Below are positions 29,875 to 38,558 of a stretch of DNA of 64,000 nucleotides, piece after piece. Under the pieces are notes generated by a model. The model did no database searches. It worked only from the letters and a program-made list of their open reading frames with translations, and had not been told where the DNA came from. A program made the translations under genes and the position numbers. Numbering within the stretch: position 1 is the first letter of the stretch; each line of letters starts with the position of its first letter. Origin of the DNA: Tistrella mobilis (GTDB taxonomy: Bacteria; Pseudomonadota; Alphaproteobacteria; Tistrellales; Tistrellaceae); contig NZ_JBBIAB010000004.1 of assembly GCF_039634785.1 (NCBI RefSeq), positions 310,001 to 374,000 of the forward strand. Direction: 5' to 3'.

Positions 29875-30123
29875 ATGTCGACCGTCAATCTCAAGGATGC
29901 CGAAGCCGGCCTCCCGGAACTGGTGGACAAGGCCGGAACGGGCGAGTTCATCACGATCACCCGTCACGGCAAGCCTGTCGCGGCCCTCGTGCCTGTGGAA
30001 GCCGCGGAACTGGCCCGCAAGGCAATGGCCCCCAGACCCGTCGGTCTGGCATCCTACCTCAAGACCTTTCCGGGTCTTGATGTGGAACGCAATCCCGCCC
30101 CGTCGCGAGATGTGGATCTGTGA
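29875..30123 (+). CDS. Phd/YefM-type antitoxin
   Basis: 82 residues with the prevent-host-death pattern: NLKDAEAGLPELVDKAG, then FITITRHGKPVAALVPVEAAE, and a C-terminal segment (LASYLKTFPGLDVERNPAPSRDVDL) of the kind that wraps its toxin. GGAGAGG precedes the ATG. Its expected partner, a PIN/VapC-type or Doc toxin, is not intact: only a C-terminal PIN remnant follows in the same frame. It may now be an orphan. Confidence 0.88.
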   Translation: MSTVNLKDAEAGLPELVDKAGTGEFITITRHGKPVAALVPVEAAELARKAMAPRPVGLASYLKTFPGLDVERNPAPSRDVDL

Positions 30124-30225
30124 GCGGATTTCAACAAGATCGTCGTGGTTACCCGGAATATCCGGCATTTCCTGCCCCTCGGGGTTCAGGCGCTCGCGCC
30201 TGACGACGCCGCCACCATGGCGTGA
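30124..30225 (+). pseudogene. PIN-domain (VapC-like) toxin C-terminal remnant
   Basis: Directly after the antitoxin stop, the same frame reads ADFNKIVVVTRNIRHF, then LPLGVQALAPDDAATMA and a stop at 30223-30225. The VVTRNxRHFxPLGVxxLxP pattern is the conserved C-terminus of PIN toxins, in which the TRN-x-x-x-F segment closes the nuclease fold. About 100 upstream residues carrying the catalytic acids are missing, so the toxin has been deleted down to its last 33 codons. Confidence 0.7.
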
Positions 30226-30288
30226 TCCCGGCTGGCCCCGGCGCCCCCGGTTGGCCCGGGCCCCCGCCCCGTCCGAAATCCCCTCACC

Positions 30289-30304
30289 TGTGACACATCT
30301 CACA
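30289..30304. promoter_or_regulatory. CRP-like palindrome
   Basis: TGTGA-CACATC-TCACA matches the cAMP-CRP consensus half-sites exactly, with the standard 6-base spacer. It lies 96 bases before the PadR gene start and is plausibly an activator or repressor site of a CRP/FNR-family protein for the efflux operon. Confidence 0.55.
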
Positions 30305-30344
30305 TAGCGCACCACCACCCGTCATGGCACAGTGCGGCGGGGTT

Positions 30345-30359
30345 ATATCGGATCGATAT
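30345..30359. promoter_or_regulatory. inverted repeat, likely PadR operator
   Basis: ATATCG-GAT-CGATAT, a perfect 6-bp inverted repeat 40 bases before the PadR start. PadR proteins usually bind AT-containing palindromes in their own promoter, so autoregulation at this site is a reasonable inference. Confidence 0.5.
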
Positions 30360-30399
30360 CACGGGACGATCCACCAGGGAGACGGGACGGGCCCACGCC

Positions 30400-30957
30400 A
30401 TGGACGTGCGGACGTTGTGCCTGGGCGTGCTGACGCTCGGCGAGGCCACGGGTTACGAGATCAAGCAGGTTTTCGAGGGGGCCTTCGCGCATTTCCACGC
30501 GGCGGGCTTCGGCTCGATCTATCCCGCCCTGGCCGATCTGGCCGCCGAAGGGCTGGTGACGGTCACCGAGGTGGAGCAGGAAGGCCGGCCCGACAAGAAG
30601 ATCTACAGGATTACGCCCGAAGGCCTGACCCGCTTCACCGAGGCGCTGTGCCGCACGCGCCCGCGGGAGCGGGTGCGCTCGGAATTCATGATCCAGATGT
30701 TCTTCGCCGCCCTGCTGCCGCCGGCGCGGATCGAGGACGCGCTCAAGATCAAGGCCGGGGAATATCGCGAGATCCTGGCCGATCTGGACCGGCGCGAGGC
30801 CGAGGCAGAGGGCGAGATTCCGCCCGGGCCGCGTTTCACCCTTGAATTCGGGCGCGCCGTCTATGGCGCCGCCCTCGCCCATGTCGAAACCCGGGGCCCT
30901 GCCCTGGTCGAAGCTCTTGCCGCAACCGCCGCCCGGAACGACGGGGATCCTTCATGA
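30400..30957 (+). CDS. PadR-family transcriptional regulator
   Basis: 185 residues. The N-terminal winged helix is typical (LCLGVLTLGEATGYEIKQVFE, FGSIYPALADLAAEGLVTVTEVEQEGRPDKKIYRITPEG), followed by a helical Vir_act_alpha_C-like dimer domain. It overlaps the RND adaptor gene by 4 bases, so it is the first gene of the efflux operon and very likely its repressor. Confidence 0.92.
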   Translation: MDVRTLCLGVLTLGEATGYEIKQVFEGAFAHFHAAGFGSIYPALADLAAEGLVTVTEVEQEGRPDKKIYRITPEGLTRFTEALCRTRPRERVRSEFMIQMFFAALLPPARIEDALKIKAGEYREILADLDRREAEAEGEIPPGPRFTLEFGRAVYGAALAHVETRGPALVEALAATAARNDGDPS

Positions 30958-32180
30958 ACCGCTCCATCCTGCTCGCCCTGATTCTGGCCGCCGCCCTTGG
31001 TGCCTGGATGTATACCGGCCGCATCGAATACGGTTTCGACGCCGATGCCGCCACCGATCCGGCGGCGGATGCAGCGGCCGGGACGGCGCCGGCCGCTGGC
31101 GAGGCGGCCCCTGCGGCGGCGGCGGAGCCGTTCACGGTCAGGGTGGCCGAGCTGACGCTGACCGCCCAGGTCCGGGATCTGGTGGTCAGCGGCCGCACCG
31201 AGATGCGCCGGGTGGTGGATGTGGCCGCCGAAAGCGCGGGCCGCGTCATCGAACTGCCCGTGTCCCAGGGCAGCCGGGTCAAGGCCGGGGCCGAGATCGC
31301 GAAGCTCGACACCCGCGATCTGGAACCGCGTCGCGCCCGCGCCCAGGCTCTGGTCGAACAGCGCCGGGCGGAACTGAAGGCCGCCTCGTCGCTCAGCGCC
31401 AAGGGCTTCCAGACCGAGCTGCGCCTGGCCGAGGCCAAGGCCGAGTTCGAGGCCGCCCGCGCCGAACTTGCCCAGATCGAGCAGGAAATCGACGACACCA
31501 TCGTCCGTGCGCCCTTTGCCGGCATCGTCGACCGCCGCCATGTCGAAATCGGCGACTATGTCTCGCCCGGCACCCAGGTCGCCCGGGTGCTGGCGCCCGA
31601 GCCCTATCTGATCGTCGCCGACATCGCCGAACGCGATATCGGCGCCATCAGGGTCGGCCAGCAGGCCCGCGCCCGGCTGGCCGACGGCAGCCTGGTGACC
31701 GGCTCGGTCGCCTATATCAGCCGTCAGGCCGATGCCCAGACCCGCACCTTCCGGGTGGAGATCGAGGTCGGCAATCCCGACGGCCGGCTCCCCGGCGGGG
31801 TGACCGCCGAGGTGGCGGTGCCGCTGGATCGCAACCCGGCCGTGCTGCTCACCCCCGCCCTCCTGTCGCTCGACGAGCGCGGCCGGGTGGGTGTCAAGGT
31901 GGTGGACGGCGACGACCGGGTCGCCTTCGACGTGGTCTCGATCCTGTCCGCCAGCGATGCCGGGGTCTGGGTCACCGGGCTTGCCGAACATGCGCGCGTG
32001 ATCGTGGTCGGCCAGGGCTATGTCGCCCCCGGCGACCGGGTCGTTGCGGTCGAGGTGCAGCCGCAGGAGCTGCGCGGCCTGGTGCCGCTGCCGCCCGAGG
32101 TGGAGCGCATGCTCGACCAGCTCGATCTGTCGGCGGCCGGCGCCGCCACGGCCCCGGCGCGTGAAGGGGCCGGCTCGTGA
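30954..32180 (+). CDS. RND efflux periplasmic adaptor subunit
   Basis: 408 residues with a single N-terminal membrane or signal segment (ILLALILAAALGAWMYTG), an Ala/Pro-rich linker, then the HlyD/AcrA-type barrel-sandwich: VVDVAAESAGRVIELPVSQGSRVKAGAEIAKLD and the coiled-coil hairpin and IVRAPFAGIVDRRHVEIGDYV. It bridges the inner-membrane pump to an outer-membrane channel; no OprM/TolC gene is in the window. Its stop overlaps the pump gene by ATGA. Confidence 0.92.
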   Translation: MNRSILLALILAAALGAWMYTGRIEYGFDADAATDPAADAAAGTAPAAGEAAPAAAAEPFTVRVAELTLTAQVRDLVVSGRTEMRRVVDVAAESAGRVIELPVSQGSRVKAGAEIAKLDTRDLEPRRARAQALVEQRRAELKAASSLSAKGFQTELRLAEAKAEFEAARAELAQIEQEIDDTIVRAPFAGIVDRRHVEIGDYVSPGTQVARVLAPEPYLIVADIAERDIGAIRVGQQARARLADGSLVTGSVAYISRQADAQTRTFRVEIEVGNPDGRLPGGVTAEVAVPLDRNPAVLLTPALLSLDERGRVGVKVVDGDDRVAFDVVSILSASDAGVWVTGLAEHARVIVVGQGYVAPGDRVVAVEVQPQELRGLVPLPPEVERMLDQLDLSAAGAATAPAREGAGS

Positions 32181-35100
32181 AGACGCTGATCAATGCCTGC
32201 CTTGCACGCAGCCGCACGGTGCTCAGCCTGCTGCTGCTGCTGCTGATCACCGGTTCCGTCGCCTATAACGACATCCCCAAGGAAAGCGACCCCGACGTCG
32301 CGATCCCGATCCTCTACATCACCATGCGCCATGACGGCATCTCGCCCGAGGATGCCGAGCGGCTGCTGATCCGCCCGATGGAGCAGGAACTGCGCTCCGT
32401 CGAGGGGCTGAAGGAGATGCGTGCCACCGCCGAGGAAGGCTATGCCACGGTGGTGCTGGAATTCGAGGCCGGCTTCGACATCGAAAAGGCCAAGCGCGAC
32501 GTCCGCGAGCAGATGGACATCGCCAAGGCCGACCTGCCCGGCGAGACCGAGGAACCGGAACTGCACGAGGTCAATGTCGCGCTGTTCCCGATCCTGGTGG
32601 TGACGCTGTCGGGCGATGTCGACCAGCGCCTGCTGATCCGCCTCGCCCGTGATCTGAAGGACAAGATCGAGGGACTCTCGGGCGTTCTCGAGGTCGACAT
32701 CGCCGGCGATCGCGAGGATCTGGCCGAGATCGTGGTCGATCCGCGCGCGCTCGACAGCTATGGCATTTCGCAGGACGAGCTGGTCCAGCTGGTCGGCCGC
32801 AACAACCAGCTGGTGCCGGCAGGCGCGCTCGACAGCGAGGCGGGCCGGGTCTCGGTCAAGGTGCCGGGGCTGATCCAGTCGATCGACGACATTCTCGACA
32901 TGCCGATCAAGGCCATCGACGGCCGGGTCGTGACCTTCCGCGATGTCGCGGTCGGCCAGCGCAGCTTCAAGGATCCGGAATCGCTCGCCCGCGTCGACGG
33001 CAAGCCCGCGATCGCGCTGGAGGTGACCAAGCGGATCGGCGTCAACATCATCGACACGATCAACGAGGTCCGCGCGGTCGCCGATGCCGAGGCCGCCCTC
33101 TTCCCCGAGGGCGTGAAAATCTCGTACAGCCAGGACAAGTCGCAGCAGATCGAACTGATGCTGTCGGACCTGTCGAGCAATGTGGCGAGCGCGATCATCC
33201 TGGTGATGATCGTGGTACTGGCGGCGCTGGGGCTGCGCTCGTCGATCCTGGTCGGCATCGCCATTCCGGGCTCGTTCCTGACCGGCATCCTGGTGCTGCA
33301 CGCCATGGGGCTGACGGTCAACATCGTGGTGCTGTTCTCGCTGATCCTGGCGGTGGGCATGCTGGTCGACGGGGCGATCGTGGTCAGCGAATATGCCGAC
33401 CGCCGCATGCTGGAAGGCGCGCACCGCATCCAGGCCTATCGCGAGGCTTCCACCCGCATGGCCTGGCCGATCATCTCGTCCACCGCCACCACGCTCGCCG
33501 CCTTCCTGCCGCTGCTGTTCTGGCCGGGCATCGTCGGCGAGTTCATGAAATTCCTGCCGATCACCCTGATCGTCACGCTGTCCGCCTCGCTCGCCATGGC
33601 GCTGATCTTCCTGCCGGTGCTGGGCAGCATCATCGGCAAGCCGGCGAAATCGAGCGGCCGGGTGGTGGAGATGCTGCGCGCGGCCGAAGACGGCGACATC
33701 CGCTCGGTCGGCGGGCCCGCCGGGCTTTATGTCCGCACCCTCGACAAGGCCGTCCGCTACCCCTGGGTGGTGGTGGCGATCGCCCTGGTCACGGCGGTGG
33801 TCACCCTGCAGGCCTATGGCATGTTCGGCCGCGGCGTCGAATTTTTCCCCTCGGTCGAACCCGACAACGCCCAGGTCCAGGTCCGCGCCCGCGGCAATAT
33901 GTCGATCTCGGAAAAGGAGACCCTGGTCCGCGAGGTGGAGGCCGAGGTGCTGAAGCTCGACGGCTTCAAAACCGTCTACACCCGCACCGGCACCATCCGC
34001 GGCGAGGATCTGCCCGAGGACGTGATCGGCATCATCAATCTGGAATTCGCCGACTGGCGCACCCGCCCGCATGCCAGCGAAATCCTCGAAACCATCCGCC
34101 AACGCCTGAAGCACCATCCGGGGCTGGTGATCGAGGCCCGCGAGGAAGAGGCCGGCCCCCCGGTCGGCAAGGCCATCCAGATCGAACTGGCCAGCCGTTT
34201 CCCCGAAACCCTGCCGGGCGCCGTCGACCATGTGCTCGCCGGCATGCACGAAATCGGCGGCATGATCGACATCGCCGACAGCCGGCCGGTGCCGGGCATC
34301 GAATGGGAAATGGTCGTCGACCGCGCCCAGGCGAGCCGCTTCGGCGCCGATGTGCTGGGGGTGGGCAATGCCGTGCGTTTCGTGACCCAGGGCGTCAATG
34401 TCGGCACCTATCGCCCGGACGATACCGATGACGAGGTCGAAATCCGGGTCCGCTTCCCTGAAATCGACCGCACCGGCGACCGGCTGGACCAGCTGCGCAT
34501 CCAGACCGCGATGGGCCAGACGCCGATCAGCAATTTCGTCGAACGCCGCGCCGCCCCCACCCAGGGCATCATCAACCGCACCGATGCCCGCCGGGTGATG
34601 ACGGTGGATGCCGAAGTGCCCGATGGCGTGCTGGCCGACAACAAGGTGCGCGAGATCCGCGCCTGGCTGGCGGCCAATCCGCTCGATCCCCGGGTCGAGG
34701 TCAAGTTCAAGGGCCAGGACGAAGAGCAGCGCAAGGCCCAGGAATTCCTGAGCCGCGCCTTCGGCATCGCGCTGTTCCTGATCGCCATCATCCTGGTCAC
34801 CCAGTTCAACAGCTTCTATCAGACGGCGCTGATCCTCTCGGCGATCGTGTTTTCGTCGCTGGGGGTGCTGATCGGCATGATGGCGACCGCCCAGCCCTTC
34901 GGCATCGTGATGGGCGGCATCGGGCTGATCGCGTTGGCCGGCATCGTGGTCAACAACAACATCGTGCTGATCGACACCTATAACGAGATCCGGGGCAAGG
35001 GCGTGGATGCCGTGGAAGCCGCCCTCCGCACCGGCGCACAGCGCCTGCGGCCGGTGATGCTGACCACGGTCACCACCATGCTGGGCCTGGTGCCGATGAT

Positions 35101-35320
35101 GCTGTCGATCAATGTCGACATCCCGAACCGGGTGATCGCGATCGGCGCCCCCTCCACCCAATGGTGGACGCAGCTGTCCAGCGCCATCGTCTACGGCCTG
35201 GGCTTCGCCACCCTGCTGACCCTGATCCTGACCCCGTCGATGCTGGTGCTGGGCGACCGGGTCGGCCGCTGGGTGCGGCGGGTGGCCGGCCGCCTGTCGC
35301 GGCGGAAGGCCGACGCCTGA
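32177..35320 (+). CDS. RND efflux pump permease subunit
   Basis: 1047 residues, full length for an AcrB/MMPL-type RND transporter, with two periplasmic loops and about 12 membrane helices. The proton-relay helix 4 reads AVGMLVDGAIVVSEYADRR, carrying one aspartate where AcrB has two (LVDDAIVV). This is a variation also seen in other RND subfamilies. The second half repeats the pattern (GLIALAGIVVNNNIVLIDTYNE). PadR-controlled; substrates unknown. Confidence 0.92.
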   Translation: MKTLINACLARSRTVLSLLLLLLITGSVAYNDIPKESDPDVAIPILYITMRHDGISPEDAERLLIRPMEQELRSVEGLKEMRATAEEGYATVVLEFEAGFDIEKAKRDVREQMDIAKADLPGETEEPELHEVNVALFPILVVTLSGDVDQRLLIRLARDLKDKIEGLSGVLEVDIAGDREDLAEIVVDPRALDSYGISQDELVQLVGRNNQLVPAGALDSEAGRVSVKVPGLIQSIDDILDMPIKAIDGRVVTFRDVAVGQRSFKDPESLARVDGKPAIALEVTKRIGVNIIDTINEVRAVADAEAALFPEGVKISYSQDKSQQIELMLSDLSSNVASAIILVMIVVLAALGLRSSILVGIAIPGSFLTGILVLHAMGLTVNIVVLFSLILAVGMLVDGAIVVSEYADRRMLEGAHRIQAYREASTRMAWPIISSTATTLAAFLPLLFWPGIVGEFMKFLPITLIVTLSASLAMALIFLPVLGSIIGKPAKSSGRVVEMLRAAEDGDIRSVGGPAGLYVRTLDKAVRYPWVVVAIALVTAVVTLQAYGMFGRGVEFFPSVEPDNAQVQVRARGNMSISEKETLVREVEAEVLKLDGFKTVYTRTGTIRGEDLPEDVIGIINLEFADWRTRPHASEILETIRQRLKHHPGLVIEAREEEAGPPVGKAIQIELASRFPETLPGAVDHVLAGMHEIGGMIDIADSRPVPGIEWEMVVDRAQASRFGADVLGVGNAVRFVTQGVNVGTYRPDDTDDEVEIRVRFPEIDRTGDRLDQLRIQTAMGQTPISNFVERRAAPTQGIINRTDARRVMTVDAEVPDGVLADNKVREIRAWLAANPLDPRVEVKFKGQDEEQRKAQEFLSRAFGIALFLIAIILVTQFNSFYQTALILSAIVFSSLGVLIGMMATAQPFGIVMGGIGLIALAGIVVNNNIVLIDTYNEIRGKGVDAVEAALRTGAQRLRPVMLTTVTTMLGLVPMMLSINVDIPNRVIAIGAPSTQWWTQLSSAIVYGLGFATLLTLILTPSMLVLGDRVGRWVRRVAGRLSRRKADA

Positions 35321-35376
35321 TACCCGTGAACGCCGACCACCATTCACCCGTGGGGATCCCGAAACCGCGCGGCCTG

Positions 35377-35736
35377 TCAGGCCGTCTTCGCAGCGTGGTC
35401 TCGCTTTTGCACGATCATCGCGACCTCGGCGTTGTGACGGGTTCCCCATTCGCATAGCGGCGCAAGCACCTGGGCCAGACTTCGGCCAAACCCGGTCAGT
35501 TCGTATTCGACATGCGGCGGCACCTTCTGGAAATCGATACGCCGAACGACGCCGTCTTCCGTCAGCTCCTTGAGGTGCTGAATCAGCATTTTCTCGCTCA
35601 CGCCGGTCACGAGCCTGCGGAGCTGGCCGGTGCGCCTGGCACCGCCGGCCAGATGATAGACGATCAGTGGTTTCCACTTGCCGCCGAGAATGGCCAGAAC
35701 GGCTTCCAGGCCACATTGAAAATTTGCCCTGGTCAT
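35377..35736 (-). CDS. HxlR-family transcriptional regulator
   Basis: 119 residues, a single winged helix: CGLEAVLAILGGKWKPLIVYHLAGGARRTGQLRRLV, SEKMLIQHLKELTEDGVVRR and VPPHVEYELTGFGRSLAQVL are diagnostic. It has a cysteine near the N-terminus (C8), the position used for quinone or electrophile sensing in relatives such as YodB. It is divergent from the NmrA-like gene, which it probably represses. Confidence 0.92.
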   Translation of the reverse strand: MTRANFQCGLEAVLAILGGKWKPLIVYHLAGGARRTGQLRRLVTGVSEKMLIQHLKELTEDGVVRRIDFQKVPPHVEYELTGFGRSLAQVLAPLCEWGTRHNAEVAMIVQKRDHAAKTA

Positions 35737-35756
35737 CCTGATCTCCTGTTTCTGAC

Positions 35757-35774
35757 ACTTACAAAAAGGTCAGT
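35757..35774. promoter_or_regulatory. candidate HxlR operator
   Basis: ACTTAC-AAAAA-GGTCAGT is an imperfect inverted repeat with an A-rich centre in the 121-base divergent gap, similar in form to YodB/HxlR operators. It overlaps the region where both promoters must lie. Confidence 0.4.
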
Positions 35775-35857
35775 ACTGGATCGTGAGTCTGCCCTGTCTT
35801 ACCTGGATCGGACGACGATGTCGACGCGCAGGAGCACCAGCGCATAAAGGGAACATC

Positions 35858-36736
35858 ATGACCAGGATCCTTGTGACGGGCGCCACCGGCAATATCGGCC
35901 GAATGACCCTCGAACATCTTTTGAAGCGCAGGCCTGCCGGCGATCTTGTCGGTCTTGCCCGGGACCCCGCCCGGGCGGCAGGCCTTGCCTCGAAGGGGAT
36001 TGAGATCCGTCGAGGCGACTATTTCGACCACGACGGACTTCTGCGCGCCTTCGACGGAATCGAGAAAGTGATGCTCGTTTCCGCCACGGCTTTTACGGAT
36101 CGGACAACCCAGCACGACAACGTCATCACGGCGGCACGACATGCCGGCGTGAAGCACCTCGTCTACATGCCGATCATCCATAAGCCCGGCTCGGTCTTCA
36201 TCCTCCCGCAGGTGACCGAAGAAGACCGCCGCGTCGAGGAAAAGCTGAAGGCCTCTGGTTTGACTTACACGCTGGTGCGTCATCCGCCGTTTCTCGAAAA
36301 CATCGAACTCTATGCCGGTGGCAATCTTCTGAATGCCGGTGTCAATGCCCCAACCGGCGCCGGCAAGGCGGCCTATGCCTGCCGCGACGACCTGGCAGAA
36401 GCGCATGCCGTCGTGCTGAGCGAGGCGGGACATGAAAACAAGGCCTATTCGCTCTACGGCGGTCCGGCCGTGTCCTTCGCGGATGTCGCGCAGATTCTGT
36501 CTGACCTCAGCGGCAGGCCGGTGCCGTTCAATGCCATTCCGGACCAGGACTACATCGCCCGGCTGATGGCGGCAGGGCTGCCCGAGCCGGCTGCCGGCTT
36601 CGTTCTGGCCTGGGTGCACGGCGTCAATGCCGGCGAGTGGGACGGCCAGAGCGACGATCTGGAGAAACTTCTCGGCCGCAGGCCGACGACACCGACCGGG
36701 TTCCTGCGGACCCTCTATGGAGGGAACCGCGGATGA
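35858..36736 (+). CDS. NmrA-like NAD(P)-binding oxidoreductase
   Basis: 292 residues from the ATG at 35858 with AAAGGGA upstream. The Rossmann motif VTGATGNIG lies at 6-14. The rest follows the NmrA/QorB-type atypical short-chain family (FDGIEKVMLVSATAFTDRTTQHDNVI, GVKHLVYMPI), with no classical YxxxK site obvious. Relatives reduce quinones or act as redox sensors, and pairing with an HxlR regulator is common. Likely an inducible quinone reductase, not proven. Confidence 0.85.
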   Translation: MTRILVTGATGNIGRMTLEHLLKRRPAGDLVGLARDPARAAGLASKGIEIRRGDYFDHDGLLRAFDGIEKVMLVSATAFTDRTTQHDNVITAARHAGVKHLVYMPIIHKPGSVFILPQVTEEDRRVEEKLKASGLTYTLVRHPPFLENIELYAGGNLLNAGVNAPTGAGKAAYACRDDLAEAHAVVLSEAGHENKAYSLYGGPAVSFADVAQILSDLSGRPVPFNAIPDQDYIARLMAAGLPEPAAGFVLAWVHGVNAGEWDGQSDDLEKLLGRRPTTPTGFLRTLYGGNRG

Positions 36737-36740
36737 CGGC

Positions 36741-37514
36741 TCAGGCGATGACCACCTCGCCGACCAGATCGGTCAGCGCCTCCAGCGCCGGCAGATCGCG
36801 GGCGCGGGTGTCGGTCACCAGCAGATCGATCCGCTCGGCCGGGCAATAGCCGACCCGGCTGCGCTGGCCGATCTTGGCATGGTCGGCCAGGATCGCGACC
36901 CGGTCGGCACGGGCGGTCATGGCGCGGGCCAGTTCGGCCTCGTCATGGTCGTGGCTGGTGGCACCCGCGCCGGCATCCACCGCAACGGGGGACAGCAACG
37001 CCCAGTCGGCATGATGGCGCAGGGCTTCCGCGATGGTGGCGGCCCCCAGCGTGGCCCCGGCCCCCGGGACCACCCGGCCGCCCAGCTGGATCACCTCCAG
37101 CCCGCGCGTGTCGGCACCGGCCATGGCGATGCGGCCGGCGACCTCGAAGGAATTGGTCACGATCGTCAGCCCGGTCAGGGTGGCGAGCACGGCGGCCAGT
37201 TCCGCCACCGTGCTGCCGGCATCCAGGAACAGGGTCTGGCCGGGCTCGATCTTCAGCGCGGCGGCGCGGGCGATCGCCTGCTTCTCGCGCGGGCGGATCC
37301 GGCTGCGCTCGGCCAGCGGCGGCTCGGCCGCCGGCCGCGGGGCCAGCACGCCGCCATGCACCCGGCGCAGCGCGCCGCGCGCCTCCAGCTCCACCAGATC
37401 GCGGCGCACGGTTTCGCGCGACACGCCCAGATCGGCGGCAATGCGATCGGTGGCGACCCGTCCCAGGGTCGCCACCAGGGCGCGGATCCGCTGATGGCGT
37501 TCATCCGCAAGCAT
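36741..37514 (-). CDS. DeoR/GlpR-family transcriptional regulator
   Basis: 257 residues. N-terminal helix-turn-helix: RIRALVATLGRVATDRIAADLGVSRETVRRDLVELEARG and RRVHGGVL. The C-terminal sugar-phosphate sensor domain contains FLDAGSTVAELAAVL and TIVTNSFEVAGRI. It ends 4 bases from the convergent NmrA-like gene and starts 3 bases after the stop of the secreted protein gene upstream of it on this strand, so the two may be co-transcribed. Confidence 0.9.
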   Translation of the reverse strand: MLADERHQRIRALVATLGRVATDRIAADLGVSRETVRRDLVELEARGALRRVHGGVLAPRPAAEPPLAERSRIRPREKQAIARAAALKIEPGQTLFLDAGSTVAELAAVLATLTGLTIVTNSFEVAGRIAMAGADTRGLEVIQLGGRVVPGAGATLGAATIAEALRHHADWALLSPVAVDAGAGATSHDHDEAELARAMTARADRVAILADHAKIGQRSRVGYCPAERIDLLVTDTRARDLPALEALTDLVGEVVIA

Positions 37515-37517
37515 CGG

Positions 37518-38420
37518 TCATTTCCGGGCGGCGGGCTGACGGGCCGGCAGCCGGCGGCCGGTCGCGATCTCGGTCACCGCGCCGTCGGCCAGGCTGATGC
37601 GATAGATCTCGCGGGTCACATTACCGGCAAAGCCCAGCTCGACGATCGAAACGGTCTTGAAGCTGACCGGGATCGGGTCGGGCAGGATCTGGTTGAAGGC
37701 TTCGGCGGTCTGGTTCATCGCCGCCTGCAGCTCGGGCGTGAACCGGGCCATGCTGTAGACCAGGGTGGTGTGCGGGTTGTGGCTGCGCAGCTCCTTACCG
37801 CCGTCCACCACATTGACGCCGCTGACGCCCACGGTCTGGACCAGCTTCTTGCCGGCATCGCCCATCGCGGCATAGACCGGGCCGGTCACGCGCGGCAGCG
37901 GTCCGTCGCGCAGCGGCGCCAGGGCGGCGGTGGCGGTGGTGTTGAAGGCCATCATCGCCTCGAAGCCGTCGCCTTCCTTGGCAAGGCCCAGATCCAGCCA
38001 CCAGGGGCGGCCGGCGCCCTTGGCCGCCTCGGTGGTATAGAACCGGCCGAGGGTGACGTTCAGCACCGGCGGCAGCTGGGGCAGCGCCTCCAGCATCCGC
38101 GCCGGCGTTGCGGGATCGGCATTGTGGACATGGACCACGGTGACATGGGGGATGTTCGGCTTCACCGCCTCGGCCACCAGGTCCAGTTCCAGAAGCCGTT
38201 CCTTCAGCGGCCCGCGGATGGTGCGGTCCAGAAGATCATTCACCTCTGCCGGCAGGGCATAGACCAGGCCGAAGGTGCGGACATGGGGGCGGAAATCGGC
38301 CTGGGAGAGCGCCGAATTGTCGATATCCGCCGCCCGGGCGGGGGCGGCGAAGGTCATGGGCAGCACCACGGCCGCAGCGGCCGCAAGCGTGGCGAGGCCA
38401 CCGGAGACGAGCTTGAACAT
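37518..38420 (-). CDS. secreted 2H-phosphoesterase-like protein
   Basis: 300 residues with a Sec signal peptide (hydrophobic stretch, then APARA-AD, cleavage about residue 31). Two H-x-T/S motifs, H92-V-T-V and H217-T-T-L, sit 125 residues apart. This is the arrangement of the 2H phosphoesterase superfamily (LigT/CPDase-like), in which both histidines and threonines form the active site. Such an enzyme would hydrolyse cyclic phosphodiester bonds, here in the periplasm. Overall family not recognised, so the call rests on the motif pair and length. Confidence 0.55.
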   Translation of the reverse strand: MFKLVSGGLATLAAAAAVVLPMTFAAPARAADIDNSALSQADFRPHVRTFGLVYALPAEVNDLLDRTIRGPLKERLLELDLVAEAVKPNIPHVTVVHVHNADPATPARMLEALPQLPPVLNVTLGRFYTTEAAKGAGRPWWLDLGLAKEGDGFEAMMAFNTTATAALAPLRDGPLPRVTGPVYAAMGDAGKKLVQTVGVSGVNVVDGGKELRSHNPHTTLVYSMARFTPELQAAMNQTAEAFNQILPDPIPVSFKTVSIVELGFAGNVTREIYRISLADGAVTEIATGRRLPARQPAARK

Positions 38421-38558
38421 GGCTGTCTGTCCTTGGGAGGGGAAGTTCCGTGCGGACGCCGCCGCACGGCCGCCATCCTGCCGCGGCTGGTTTGCAGATC
38501 GATGTCGCTTGTGTGTATTTCCGTGGACTCGTGCATTTCTGTGGATATGCCTCCGCCC

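Noticed and set aside
32018-35758. A minus-strand open frame of over 1200 codons opposite the RND genes (similar long ones at 20169-22616, 24344-26896 and 3512-5644).
   Set aside because: It mirrors the plus-strand genes, is rich in His/Gln/Asp/Arg in the way antisense frames of GC-rich genes are, and matches no domain; the plus-strand products are clear full-length families.
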